Part shown: piece by piece, positions 13,197 through 27,500 of the stretch
Layout of the letters: each line of letters opens with the position of its first letter
Position numbering within the stretch: the stretch's first letter is position 1
NCBI RefSeq assembly: GCF_016859285.1
Contig: NC_053422.1
Span: 8,298,501-8,362,500, forward strand
From: Xiphias gladius
Lineage: Eukaryota; Chordata; Actinopteri; Istiophoriformes; Xiphiidae
Length of the DNA stretch: 64,000 nt
Direction of reading: 5' to 3'
The notes under the pieces: generated by a model
What the model was told of the DNA's origin: nothing
The model's input: only the letters and a program-made list of their open reading frames with translations
Database searches by the model: none
Made by a program: the position numbers and the translations under genes

Positions 13197-13430
13197 CTAA
13201 AGTATACATCCGAGGTCCCAGAAGGCGACAGTACAGGCAAGATGCGACCCATCACTGAACAGCCGCTCACCGCGCGCCGACTCCAGACTTTGACGGAAAA
13301 AACCGACGACACAATCCGTGTACCCGTCGGACCAGCCTTCTGCTTCCATTCGTTGCAAAAACCTTGCCGTGCGTCTGTTCACGGCGAACAGACGATAAAT
13401 CGAACTTGACAGAGGGAGTTCAGCTGAGAG
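13197..13430 (-). other. unexplained open frame, unknown
   Basis: An open stretch with a protein-like composition (it includes RRTARFLQRMEAEGWSDGY) runs on the - strand. It is preceded by a plausible acceptor (GACTCTCAG) near 13420 and ends with a TAG at 13197-13199. I do not recognise it. It could be a fragment of an old gene copy, a terminal exon, or chance in a locally GC-rich segment. Confidence 0.2.
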
Positions 13431-15088
13431 TCAAAATAACAATCAGTCTCCGTTGTGCTGTTGAAGGAAAATCCCTGCGTCCATGTGTTTTTTTGTCAGT
13501 TCACCCCAAAATTAAAAACGTGTGACAGGAAAAGGAAGTTCATTTTATACAAAACATCCTAAAGTGCTAAATGCATAATGTTACAATTTCAGACAAAGGA
13601 GCACAAGTCAGTTTAGAGCTATTTTTGCAAAGTAAGTCTGCTTAGTGATTGTGTTCTTAATTAAACTTACTTCGAGTCTGAAGGTTTCCACATCATCTGT
13701 AAAAACAGCTTAAAGTATGAAAATACACAAGTCCAACCTTCACAAACCTCATGATCTCACAATAGCAACAGTTTAGTTCACAACATCCACCGTTTATGAT
13801 ATTAAAAATATAACATCTGCAAATATAACATAATTCATCTGAAAACGTCAAGGAAGGCAGCACTTGACAAAAAAAACGGCCTCACCGCAGGGTCCCTTTA
13901 GCAGCTGTTCTGGAGCTTTTGACCGGGTCCACAACAGCTGAGGTCGACGTGGATTTCAACACCAACAGCTCCACGTTAACAGAGGAAACGCAACCTGCTG
14001 CTATGAGATATGGTCAAAAGTTCCAGAAAAGCTACTAAAAAGGACCAGGAGGTGAGACTGTTCTGTCAACTGCTGTTTCCCAGGACAAGGTAGGACTTCG
14101 ATCATCAAGCATACTAGTGTTTTTTTGGATGTTTTAGCTCATCTACATCAAATTGCATATAGTTATAACTTATCGTTGATCACTACCTACAGTTTAAGTG
14201 TTTTTAGAGTGAAAAATGAATTTTTCCTACGGTCTAGACCGTCACTGGCATCCATTTCATTCAGAACATTTACGTTATCACATTAACCCTTTGGCGATGT
14301 CCATGTCTGCCCGTTGTTGTCTGGATTTCGATTCTCCGTGATTACAATTTATGCATCCCATCCTCCACTTTGCTGAAGCGCACTTCCCACCTGCCGACAC
14401 ATGAGCAACCCCACAGTCGCGATCGACGCTAAAGCTTGCTCTAAAAATTAAAAAGTAGGATCTGGAGCGGTGCTCTGGTGGCTTGGAGCGCGCACTGAGC
14501 TTTTTAATAGGGTGCAGCACCTAAAGTTTCGACATAAAGAGTGTCTTCATCGTGAAGCATGTCCAAATGTTACCTCATTAGAAAGCTCCAACTATAACGG
14601 TGGGCCCCAGGCCGCAGCACTCCAGATCCGATCCAAATTGTCCTGTCTGTCGAGGCAGCAATATGAGCTCCACATCCATGTGAGGAGATTGCCTTTAAAA
14701 AAAAAAAAAAAAAAAAAAAAACTGGAATATTCAGTGATGGATCACTTACAGTATCTGGAGCAAGTTTCGGGTCACAAAGTTTCATACTGAAATCATATGA
14801 AATTGAGACCAGCATTAATAACTTTCTGGAAGACATTAAAAACACATCCATCAATCCAAATGAATGATTTGTAACATGGAGGGAGCTAATGTAGCACATA
14901 CCACCTGTAAATTGACTAAACATACAAAAACTACAGTACGGTCTTTTAAGTATTTTATATACTTCCTTGTCGACGGGCTGTGAAATGGCAGCGGGTTGTG
15001 TCCAGTTTCTCCGTGATTTTTGGAAGATTGTAGACAGAGGTGAAAGGCGGGTTGAGAGAACCTTTCATTAAACAGCTTCTATAAATCT

Positions 15089-15129
15089 CTCCTTCTTCTT
15101 CTTCCTCTTCCTCTTCTTCTTCTTCTTCA
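15089..15129. repeat. (CTT)n tract
   Basis: Pure pyrimidine CTT/CTCTTC repeat on the + strand, hence GAA-rich on the klhl3 transcript strand. Confidence 0.85.
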
Positions 15130-16782
15130 TTAGAATCAAAGCCATGGCACCAGTCAGTCAGCTAAATAACATCTAAACTCTACCCACCATCAGCCGAATG
15201 AGCGGGAGTAGAGCACAAGTGTAACATTATTTAGAGAAAATGAAATGAGAACCTCACTTTGATATGAATAAATGCTTGTGTAATCAACTGAACCAAACAA
15301 TAAATAGAAAATCTTGAACCTGCATCTTTTACATTATAATTTTACAGCTGAATTTCAACAGTGCACTTTGACGCCTCGGACAATGAACAGAAATAATTAA
15401 TTAATCATTTCAGTTTGTTACTAAGTGATAAAAACATCTCCAGCATTATTCTGATTCTGATCATTATAACTGGCACTTTTTTTTTTTTTTTTTTTTTTTT
15501 AATAATTTCTGATGAAATTAGTGGCCTTTAAGCGTTGAGTTTAAATACTCCCATGAGTACGATCAGTAATGGAGACAGTCTCACAGCAGGCCGGTGATCC
15601 AGTTGGTCAGTCAGAAAGACAGGCAGACATCCGACCGGACAATCAGTGAGTCAGCCAACAAGCCAGCCAGCCGGTCTGTAACAGTCAGTGCAAGTGTTCA
15701 GTGCATCAGTAGTGTGTCGACAAAGAATCGAGTCCTGCTGTGTCGAATCGGATCAACTGACCTGGGGTCTGAAGCCACAGAAGTGGTTCTCAACCTCTTT
15801 GAAAACAATGTCAAAAATATTTAAATATGACACTAATTTGCATATAAGATGTGTTCAACATTCTTTAAATTATCTCGCAGCTCTCTAGGTCTGTGGGTTG
15901 AGAACAAATACTCTCCGGCAACTGTGGGCTTTTGTTGACAGCAGAGCAGCTCTCTGCAAAGCTGGTCTTCATTTAGTTCAGCAGCCGGAGCTGCTGAAGA
16001 TGGGCACGGGAAGCAATCAACTTGGTACATTTCTTAAAAATCAAGCTGAGCAAATAGTTGCCATAAGCTGATTTATATTCAAGGAACTGTAGCAAGTCTC
16101 GTGGGCAAGCAATGATCCTTCAACAGCCACTCACAGGCCTTTCCCGATTATTTGCAGCAACACCAAAAACGCTGTAAGCAGAGTGACCGAAATTTAGCAA
16201 ACGGCGAGGTTTGTGCAGTCAGTTGACCGAGCTGATGTTTCTGTCAGCTGGTGTTTCAAATTATTCAGTTCCCTAGGTTTGACACGATCCATCACATGAA
16301 CGCCACCTTTACACCATCGAGCAGCTAAAGCACTTCACTTCATTTGGCCCATCGACGTCAGTTCATTCCTGACAGTAAGTCTTTCCAGCAACAGCGTCTG
16401 AGTGAGTCTTACGTCAGCTGATACAGCTGCTTGTTGTGTGCTTGGCATTTGAAAAAAATTCTCACTAAGACAGAGTTCTTATAAGCCTGCTCTCCTGGGG
16501 CTACTGCTTCTTATCCAGTGCAACATTGTCGTTAAAAGTCAGGAACTCACAGGGCTGTAATGGAAATGGCTTGGAGATCGCGACAAAAATCAGGTTGTGG
16601 GTTAGCGCCAAACCCCCCTTCCCCCTCGTCGAGATCCATCCGGGATTGTGACATCTGAGGACCGAACTTCGGACAAAGTTTATCGCAGGCCTTACTTCTC
16701 TGTTTGCCTGGCGAGCTTCAGACGTTATTGTGAGTCTCTGTGAAAACTGGCTGCCGTAGCTGATGCCGGGCGACGCCTGTGG

Positions 16783-18499
16783 TCATAATGGCTTGTCGAT
16801 CACTGCAACTCCTGCGGGAGTGAGAGCATGACAGACAGTGAGACAGGGATGAACCTCCACACAGACAGGTAAAATGTGAAGACACTGTCATATTATATTG
16901 CCTGTGGTATGATCAGTCGAGACGTACCGGCATAGCTGCGTCCGTTGCTCATGTTGGTGGGAATGAGGCTCCACTTGTCTGTGGCCGGGTTGTAAAACTC
17001 TACGGAGGAGAGGTTACAGGACCCGTCGTCTCCTCCAATCACATACAGCAGTCCGTTAATGGAACAGACACCTTGAGGAAGGAGTTAAACATTTAAACAC
17101 CTTTGCTTGATTCTTCTACGTTTCCCTGCTCCCAGTGGAAAAAACAAAACTGAATCAATTTCTAGTAATTAACATTATGATTTTACAGATTTTTATATTT
17201 CAGGAGAAAGTGAAAAATAATGTATGTTAATGGGTAATGGTTGTAGAAAATATCACACTATGCGAGGGCAACAAAAGAAACATTTTGTCATTATGTATAC
17301 ATCAGGATACAGGTATGGTATTATGCTTCATTTTCTACATTTGGTTCCAAATTTCTTAAAAGCCAGACAACTGACATACACATTTTAGAGATCCCTAACA
17401 ACCTAGGTGTAAGCTCAATAAAAGTCTCTCCTTTTATCACAAGTCATTATTGTCTAAAGAAGAGCTGCTGATGAGATGCGTATTGGTGATTATCTAATTG
17501 TTGAGAAAGAAACAAGATCAAAAACTGAAGCATTTGCTGACTTTGTCCAAGAAAGATCAACAGCGGTATCCACCATCAATGACCTTATATCATTTGACAT
17601 CTCTTAAACCCCCCATTTTGCGATTTCCAGCTTCGACATGATCGTTAACTATGAGCTAAAACTTTAATGGATTTGATTGATGGTGGGAGTCTGCGGGTGT
17701 TGTCTGACCTGCATTTCTTCTGCACATGTTCATGTCACAGACCAGCCTCCAGGTGTTGGTCTGTGGGTCGTAAACCTCAACACTCTTCCTCACTAGAGGT
17801 CCGTCATGTCCTCCCGCCGCATACAGCTGACCGCCCAACACGCCCACACCTAGACAAAAAAAAAAAAAAAAAAAAACGCAGGGAGACACCTGTGTGATCA
17901 CAGATAAAGTAGAAGTCATAGATGAAGCTGTAGAGTTGTCCTCATACCATAACACTACAACAGAGCTGCGCTGTCTAATTGTGTTCTACCTTTGTTTTCC
18001 TATGGCAGTTTTATTTATGTTCTCAAGCTGAGCACAGTCCTTTCACTCTTGGGATAACTACTCAATTGAAGACATGGTGGAGGGTGTACGATTTTACTCT
18101 GTCCAGTCTGTAGAGTCGGATTGCTAGTCTGTCTGTACAAACTGCTTCTTTGACCTGATCCAGTGCTTTCGAATTGGATTTCCAGCATGAAGAACACACT
18201 GTTTATTGTGAAAGCACTCTACTGAATCGCGATAGTTGCGCTGCTTCACGGATTCTTGTTTGTACAATTGCAGACAAAGTCCACCGGGTGGCACTGTTGC
18301 TCCAGAGAAAACTGGCAAAAGCACAACACTGCATCATTTAAAACAATACAGTATCAATTAATCAATTAAATATGGTTATCTCCAGTTTGCAAACCTGTGT
18401 ATCTTTTCTGTAGAGCCACTAATTCGGCTAAAATAGGTAATGTTTTGGTGCTCCCTGTGTGCATCATGAACTGTGCTGCACGTGGAGTATGGTACAGAA

Positions 18500-18545
<46 letters not shown>

Positions 18546-21500
18546 CTGCTCCACTGCGCCGCGTGCTCATGTCAGCTACGTAGCACCACTGATCAGTGAC
18601 AGGGTCGTATTCTTCCACTGTACTGAGACACTGACGGGATGCTCCATCGTAGCCCCCTACTGCATACAATTTACCTACAGACACACACACACACACACGG
18701 TCATTAAAATCAGTTACATTTGAATTTTTTCATTTTCACTGAAATGGCATACAATATAACCCCAGGTCACACACGCTTCATTCTTACCATCGACCACCCC
18801 TACACCCACACTGCTGCGTCGGGTGTTCATGGAGGCTACATAGATCCACTCATTGGTTTTATAATTGTAGGATTCTACTGTCGACAAACCTGAACGAGAG
18901 AGAAACAGGGACGGAAAGAGACAAAAGAGAAAAGCACAGAAAGGCAAGAAAACTGAGTGAATAACATAAACAGGTAAGAAAAAGACTGTGTGTGTTGATC
19001 AGGCTGTGGGTGTTAACGTTTTGGGTTCAGCTGGTAAATGTGCTGAAAGGAGAGGGGGAAATGTCTCGTGTTTACTCTTAACACTGTAGCAGACAGTAGT
19101 GCTACTGCAAGCAATCGTATCTGCTCACCCTCAGGTAAGTAATGAGCGAGAGAGGACACAGGCAGATAATGATGCTACTGTAAGTCAGAAGGGGAAATTT
19201 GTTTTAAAGAAGTAGACAGGGAGACTAAAGCAGCATTTTGCTCTGTAAACCAAGTCTTCCACCTTACCCCATGTTTACTGCTCACACATTGTTCTTCTGT
19301 ATTTCATTTTTTTCCAGGGCATTTCTTTTCTAAATTGATACCTTTTTTAGTCAACTGTCTATCCTGCAGCTATAGACCATAAAAGCTCATTCACAGCACA
19401 TTATTTTCCCGCAACATGACAAAGATTTTTGTAATTGTGCCCCCCCCAACAGCTGGAAAAACTTTTCCCGACCTGTGTTGGAAATGATGCGATCTATTTC
19501 TGTCTTTGTTCTATGTGATACACACACGCAGACTTTAAACAATCCAAGTCACAGTAGGGCTCTTTTAACCTCAACTGGTTTACCAGATCATGTAATCAAA
19601 GCCTGCACAAGTAGCAAGTATATCTTTAAACCATAGCACCTAAAAGTACAAGTTCCTTGTTTGAAAGTCTTGTTTTAGTTTTCATTGTTTTAAAATCTCG
19701 CACAGTATCCGGATTTATAAAACATGTATTTTTAACTATAAGTAGTGATATTCCTCAGAAAGCGACACCACTTGTGCAACCCTATTATGTGTATGTAAGT
19801 GAGTGTGTATAAGTGTGTACCTATACTTCCGTTAAAGCCCCCAACAGCGTACAGTAAATCCCCCAACACAGAAGCTCCCAGTGTACTGCGTCTCTCCTGC
19901 ATACTCGCCACCGCGCTCCACTGGTCTCTCGCTCCGTCGTACACGTCCACCGTCCGCTCCCGCAGTGAACTGTTGAACCCCCCAACTGCATACACACGGC
20001 CCGCCATGGAGACAACACCTGGGGAAAGTAGAGAGAATGAAATTGATTATTAAAAGAAATGCAGGATAATATTATGACTTGTTTATGGAGCATTTTTATT
20101 TTGTGGATAATTATGCCCATAGCACTGGTTTTAGAGATGTTACCCTATTAACAGCAGATTGTTTACACTTAACATTTCTGCTAAAGCCAAGCTAACATGT
20201 TTGGATTTTTGTTTTAACTTTTCAGACAGTTGATAGTCTCAGTTCATTTCACTAAAGCATAACAGAGACTTGAACCTTGTATGATTCAGGTAAAGAATCG
20301 CGGGTTCATTTCGTCTGCTTTAATTTTTGTCAAAGCTATGTTAGGTTAGTGCATGGTAATGCAGTTGCAAGAGGGACTATTTTACTTGAAAACAGCAATC
20401 TTTTTAATAGATAGTGTGATAATATTAAATGATTCCCATAAACTTTGAGAAGCCCAAAAGTCCAGTTTTTACTGAGACTGATAACCCTACAACGAAGTCA
20501 TGCACAAGATACATAAACTGACCTGCCCTGCAGCGTCTTGAAGGAAGGTCAGCTACTTGGTACCAACGGTCTTCCTGGAAGTCGTAACACTCCACACTGC
20601 GGATCGCCTTAGGGGCCTGACCGCCGACTACAATCATCACCTGTACATCGAGTTGAGTCACTTATGCGTGTTTATAAAAGAGAATAAACCACAATGGATA
20701 CTGAGAGCTTACGTTCTGCCTGTCAGGGAGCGGCATGCGAGATGTGCAGTGTGTGTGTGTGTGTGTGTTTGTTTACCTTGGGGATACTGATAGGTGTTCT
20801 CGGTCGGGTTCTGTCTGTCTTGATGAGGTGCCGCTGGTCGGCTGGCAGCAGGTGATACTTCATTGCCTCTATAAGAAAGTCTTTACAGGTGTTGTTGTTC
20901 TTTATCAAAGCCTCTTCCTCCACAATCTGAAACAGGGAGATACTTCAAACAAATTTCATCTCTATTTACAACTGTCAAACCATTCAGTTGTGGTGCCCGT
21001 GGACAGGTGGATATATTGACTGTGTATATACAAGCACCAGTTTTATATTACTATCTACCCAGCTCACACAGATCGGTTAAGAGCTAGACTAAATATTACA
21101 TTCAATTAAGGCACTGTGGTGTACTGAATTGATTTTTAGGACTTTACATTTCTTCTTTTGAAGTGACAAAAATTTGTTAATCAACTAAAGCACGTTGGTG
21201 AAGAGCACCAACCATATCTGAAGGTATAAAGTTAAAGGCAAATGGACTTGCTGTTGAGTGTTGGATTCGTTTTCCACTGATCCAAACGGACTCTAACTGA
21301 TGAAGCATCTTGGTTGAGTCAGAAAAAATCTTCAGCCCTTCAATTAATACAGTATTTCTGGATTTCCAATGAGCTGGATGATTGAGAACTGTGACTGACA
21401 CACACAGACATTCGGTTTTAATCATAGCCTTCACAACATTCAGGAGGCTTATTCTAAGTCATTTCTATGACTAGTTACGTTTTTTATGTGAATAATTTGC

Positions 21501-24500
21501 ACAATAATGCATCGGGCAATGTGACGTAAAAAAGGTGAAGAATTTAGAGAAAGCAGAGCAGACTAGAGAATGTCTTTTACCTGTACCAGGTAATCCCTGG
21601 ACAGTAGTGGAAGTCTGACATGCTCCATCAGTTTGGGCATGTACTCCAGACGAGCGGGCTTATCGTGCTTGATCCAAGCTATCATAGCCTCAAACACCTG
21701 GAAGAGAGATGGAGAGAACATTACAGGCTAATATAGAAATGAAGAGACAAAGACTCCTGGGGGAGAGTCAACTGTTAAAATGCATTCACATTTCCGATTC
21801 TTAGTCCTTTTCTTTGACCTAGAAATACAGTGACTTATTGATATTAGTAACCTGTTTTGTTTTTTTTTTAAACAAATTTTTTGTCTGAAAGTTTTGGCTT
21901 CTTTGGGATTGAAGGTCAAAACTGAGAGGAAAACATTCAATTTTTATACTTGAGCTGAATTTTCTCAATCAATCCCTCTCATTTTCTCAGTCAACCACTG
22001 CATGAAGTAGGGCATGATTCACAGTTTTGGAAAGCTGTTTTTCCAACTTGGTGTGAGGAGGGGGTTTCAAACACTGTTCAACGATTTACAAGTGCTCCAT
22101 TTGAAGCATAGAGACGTCCTTAGTGGGGACGCTGCACACGACACGCCCCACAAGCTCAATTATTTAACTCACTGTTTGTGTGAAATGCATTGTTCAAGCT
22201 GTAGATACTGTGTTCTTTCATAGTGAAATACCAATATGTATTGCTCGTACTTCACTCCCAGCAGGATGTCAGGACACTGAAGGTAGCAGACCTTTGTTTT
22301 ACACCTTTTTCCATCCAAAACAGGTTTTGGTGAAGACAGCACATCATCAGTAATCTATTGCTTCAACCGTTGGCCTGTGGAGCAGCTACACTGGAGCAAA
22401 TGAAGGACTGAGTACTCTTCCTGTTTTACACAAAGGGACATTAACGACGATAGTTGAAGGAAAGAGGGTCATTACGCAACGACCCCCCAGACCTTCTTCT
22501 CTTCTAGGGTTCGAACTAGCCGTCTTCTAAACTTAAACTGGAAACCTTCTACCAACATGCAGCCTAGGCTACTTCCAATTCGGATTTACACACGCCATAA
22601 AAATAGAAACATGTTTAAGTGTAATACAATGCAAAAACAATGGTACTGTAATAAAAAGTGTGATTCTTATAATGTAGTTCTGTGTGTGTGTGTGCTGCAC
22701 AAAATACATACATTCTGCTGAATATCTGCTGACCATGCCACCGCCTATGTAGCTGACTTCACATAATACCATACAAACTGTAATTAAGAGCATTTGAGTA
22801 GGAAAAACCCATTCTCTTGAGTCTCATAGCTGTAATTCTGAGTCAGAGATATCAGGACTTTCTGCCAAGCAAAGATATCTCACTTGACAAGAATAACTAC
22901 GTGTCTACAAACCAGTGGCGAATTGGCAGCCGACACGAGTAAGATCTGACTCACTGATTATGTGAAATGAATAAAACAAGCTGTACATACTGTGTTCTTT
23001 CATGGTGAAATACCAACATGTACTGCTTGTGCTGACTGCAAGGTTAGCAGCGGGGGTAATCATCTTTGAATGAAAGCTCCCTAAATGGAACAACAGGAAG
23101 TTTTCCCACATCCTCAGAATGTGCCACAGAGTTCAATCAATACACACAAAGTTGGACAAAAGTTGACCTCTTTTAAAATGTATCTAAAAAGAGGTGGGTG
23201 TCTCAGTATCTATACTTTTGCACTGATCCCCCACAACAATAAATTGTAGCAGATAATTCATTGGTAACTGATTGTGTCTCCAGATGAAGCCGGTTTGACA
23301 CTTCATGTATGACAATATCTGGTTCGCTCTGTTTCTGTCTGACCGAACCGGCAGTCGCCTCGACTGCTGCTGTCCTGACAGCAAGATGACACACAGATCT
23401 CATGTTGACCGGCTCACTGCAGACGGAGATGCCACCCTCTGGAATACGTCTGTCAGCCAAAGACTTCTAATCAGACACAGTGAGCGTGATGAAGACCTCT
23501 GTCCTTAGTACAGCTGTAGATCCTTCTCAGTTGCTCCCAAGGTCAGGATTTGCAGAGTCGACACTTCTTACCAATGCATCAACTCCATGTTCTGTATAGT
23601 AACTGGCCAGGTGCTTGTGGATGGTTGGTTCATGCTTTTTCTTATTCATTACATCTTATCTACAAATAGGAGAGATACATGTATAATGATTGATTCTCCT
23701 GCACATTGTTTCAGTTCAGCCACCCCACACCATCCTCCTGTACACGACTCACGTTTTACCAAAAACTTGCGTTTTAATGTCTTTGTTCATAACGTTGGCA
23801 TAATGTTGGCAACTTGGTCATAGTTCAGTTATGAAAGCCTACGGCACTGCGGAGGTTCTCTTCTGCACTGTCAGCCGGACACCGGAGCTGAGCGTATTGG
23901 AGCGCCAAAGAGAAACGAGTCAGACTGTCGGACATTGTGTTGCCCTCCGTCTCCATCGCCCGTCTCTACTTCCATCATAGTAAATTTTGTGGTTTTGTCA
24001 TTTTAAGACCGCACTCGGTTTGTAAAGTTTACAGTCTGCCACACTGCTGCCCCTGCATTGCTCTGTGTACTGTGAGGCAGCTAAAAAAATAAAAATAAAA
24101 CAAAATGCAGTGAGTTGACTAACAAAATGCAAGTTGACTTGGGGTCTTTTTGACCGATGCATCGACTCATTGACTTTTAGAGGACAGCCCTAGCTCCCAC
24201 TTTACCCAGAATTTCTTAATAGTCATTAGTCATTATTTAGTTATTTTGCGTTCCTCTAAAATCCCTTAGGAATGTAATCCTCACATATCTTTTCACCCTC
24301 AAGGAATCAAGACAAACTTTGATCAAATAGCTGAAGCGTGTGTCTGCATTGTGTTGTCTCACCTTCTCCTCCGTGGAGACTGTCAGTTTGTCACTGGAGA
24401 TGAGGCTGCACACTTGCTGCAGAGTCAGGCCTAGAAACTCCTCACCCTGCACCACCTCTGTGAAGTGCTGCTCTGAGATACACAAACATGCAGGGTTACA

Positions 24501-27500
24501 CACAAAACAAACTATATATTTTACCTAATAAACTCTTTGACGTTCATATACAATGCCCAACACCAAACAACAAAGCTAAAATCTTATGTTGTTTTTGCTG
24601 AAAAGGTGTCTCTCGTGTCCTTTTCACCATTTAACATTTTCACTTTCAACAAGACATTTTGAAATTCGCTGGACATGCAGCAATTTTCCAAAGATTTCAG
24701 CATTTTCCAGTGCTGGTGAAACTAAATGTTACATAAAAGTACCACCACCTACCAAAGCATGCCACAAATTAACACAGTGGCAGTGAACAGTGAGAAGCTT
24801 ACCAGCGTATGCGTGGGCCTGGTTGAGAAGCTGTGTGCATGTGTGCAGGTCAGCAAAGGCTCTGATGCCCAGACAGTTGGTGGGGTGAAGCTGAGACTGC
24901 AAGAACTCGCAACAAACCTGACGAACATCCATCAGCTGGAGGAGACTCGCTGCTGGCAGCAGAACCTGCAAGGAGGACACACACATAGTCAATTAAAAAC
25001 CCCAACTGGATTTTATTAGCAGAAGAACTTGGTGGAAGGAAATTACTTGGAAATCCATGTTCTGGTCTTCTTGCATATTCATATATGCCAAAAGGGTTTT
25101 TAAAAACAAAATGGTAGAGCACAGTTAATTGCCACAAACAGCCAAAGATTGAGGGACATTTGGTGGCGTGAAGTCAGTGAGCTGTTAACGCGACAACAAC
25201 TCCCTGCAAACAACTCATTACTTCAACAACGTCGCTGGTCAGTCAGTCATTTTATTCATTAATTAACCAGCTACTGAACACAGAGTCAAGCAGTTATCTA
25301 GCGATCAGTCCAGAAAACTGATCAACCAGCAAACCACAAACCTCTGCACCAATCAACTTGTTACCTAGTCAATTAGTCGGCAGGCCAGAGAGGATCAGTA
25401 AATTAACCGATTAGTTGGTAGACAGAAAATTAATTGACAGCTATTTTGATAATTAATTCATTGTTTCAGTAATTTTTCAAGCAAACATGCCAAATATTTG
25501 CTAGCTCCAACTTCTTAAATATGAGGATTAACTGATTTTCTTTGTCATATATGATAATAAATTGAATATCTCAGGTCTTAGACCTGTTTGTCCATTTGGC
25601 GGATTAAAAAAAAAAAAAAAAAGGCAGAATGATTGATAATAAAAAGACTGAGTACATGCAGACCTATTTAAATGAAAGCAAAATTGGCTGGTTGCACAGG
25701 GAGAGAGTTTGCAACCAAAACAAAAACCTTGCATTTGGCTTTTACCGCTGCAGAGTGCAAAGGCTGTCAACCAACCTGGCTGCAATTTTCATACAGCTCT
25801 GTTCATTACCAACACCAACATGTAACACAACATCATCTGAAACAGGTCAATAGCGAAGCACATCATTCGACAGACCGACCTCAAGTGACAGTGAGTGCAG
25901 TGATGTGTGTATGCACTGCCACGTTAGAGAGCAGCCGTTGAGAGCAAATCCAATTTGATTTTGTTTTCCACCTGCAAATATAATATTGACACTAGATTTT
26001 GTATGAGACTGATTATTGTAACATTGGGATGTGCCCTAAATTTGTATCTACTTGGTCTTAAACGTTGCAATAGTCCTTCGTATACGCTGCCACATTACAG
26101 CTACATGTATCCCTTCAGGTATCTGTCAGAGGGATTGTAATATTTTATTCTGTCTCTATTGCTCAGCCCTGAGGTCATCCTAAATCTGTTCGACCATCAG
26201 CTAGCAAGGCAGGCAGGGACTGTACTGTTGAAACTCTGATAATAACAGACAAAGCTACCCTTTCATACATCCCTACACATTAGCTTAACTAGGTCAGTGA
26301 GACCGTCTCTGTCTGCCTCTACACCTCTCTGTCTGCACACTCGCTCATCCTCTGAGTGTGTATTGTTGCTGTCTCCTCTGTTTTTCAGCTGCCCTCTAGC
26401 CTTATGTTTTCTAAAAGGAGCATCAGGCCCACTTGAGCTATGCTTATAGCAGCTGTGACACACACACACAGACAGACAGACAAAGACTGAGGGTAACCCA
26501 AGCAACACATATAGTATGTTCTACAGTGAAAACACAGAGTTTGAAGAAATAAATAGTAAAAGGAGTCTTTTACTGAATATTAGCCCCGTGTCAATACACA
26601 CACGTCATTCATTTACGTGTCAGCCAATCAGGCAGGCACACTGCTAACAGTGGGAGGATTTCCTGCCTCTCTCCATGCACACTTCCTGTGCTAATAATCA
26701 AAGGAAGTATCCAGCCTGCAGCTTGATCCTGGTGCATTTATTCAGCCCCGCAGCAGAGCCATGCAGTTACCAAGAGTTGATGGCATAGAGATAAACAAGG
26801 CCTAAGTCCTGTGCTTTCATAGCCAAGCCCAGCTCACAACCATTACCAGCTCTTACTTCATTGTAGTACCGTTAAAAGGGCGGATCCAGGATTTTTTTTT
26901 TTTTTTTTTTTTTTTGGTTAAATCACTTTCCTTAACATTGCGAAATAATGCTTTTTTCGACACTTTCAGCAATATTTGGCCTTGGTGGAGGCCAGTGCTC
27001 TACTGGGTGCAATTCTAGTTGTCACTTCATTGCTCTGAAACATAATACAATTTTTAGAATTTCCTGAAGTGAAAGTCTATTTTAAAAGCTTCTCAAAAAA
27101 AACCTGAAAAAATATATTGCTAGTGTTTTTGCCAGTAAAACATTACAGCCATGGCTGTAAGTAAAGAGGATAAGAGGACAGCTACTTTCAGAAAGTAGTT
27201 TTGGTTTTTTTTGGTATTATTTGTATTGTATTCTCTCATGTTTTTCTAAACGTTTGTATTTTGAATTCATAGTGTAACAAAAGCGAGGTTGAAATTTGGG
27301 ATAAATAACCACTGTAACTACTGCACACAGAACTTGACTGACTCACACTCAAGCCAGGGACCAAAACTAAAGGTCTGTGCACCGAAAAAAGGACTTTTGC
27401 TTCCCAACGGCAACAACAGTGCTACTTTGATTTGATCATCTCCACTGTGAAACAGTAAGAAAATGTGACAAAAATGAACTCAGCTAGTGTTTTGAATTGC

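Larger units (their letters stand above)
13141..16782 (-). other. klhl3: klhl3 3' flank / putative long 3'UTR
   Basis: The first clear canonical poly(A) signal I see after the klhl3 stop is AATAAA on the - strand at 13148-13153, which would give a 3'UTR of about 3.6 kb. It contains a (CTT)n tract (15089-15129), poly-A/T runs at 14700 and 15478, an unexplained - strand open frame (13197-13430), and a small inverted pair AGTGGTTCTCAACC (15784) / GGTTGAGAAC (15897) that looks like a tiny MITE. Transcript extent is inferred. Confidence 0.35.
17072..20522 (-). other. klhl3: klhl3 introns in the Kelch-repeat region
   Basis: Introns 17072-17708, 17850-18545, 18675-18787, 18890-19820 and 20019-20522. 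They hold dinucleotide repeats beside exon 12 (18502-18543 and 18681-18698), a poly-A run at 17855-17875, and no other recognisable feature. Confidence 0.8.
20641..24802 (-). other. klhl3: klhl3 introns in the BACK / inter-domain region
   Basis: Introns 20641-20776, 20927-21580, 21698-24362 and 24473-24802. The 20641-20776 intron has a CA repeat just after its donor. The 2.7-kb intron contains a diverged duplicated segment (22168-22255 and 22951-23035) and no exon I can recognise. Confidence 0.75.

Noticed and set aside
22460-22560. tRNA-like B box (GGGTTCGAACTAG) suggesting a tRNA or SINE head
   Set aside because: No A box at the right distance and no cloverleaf can be drawn; a lone B-box match is not enough.
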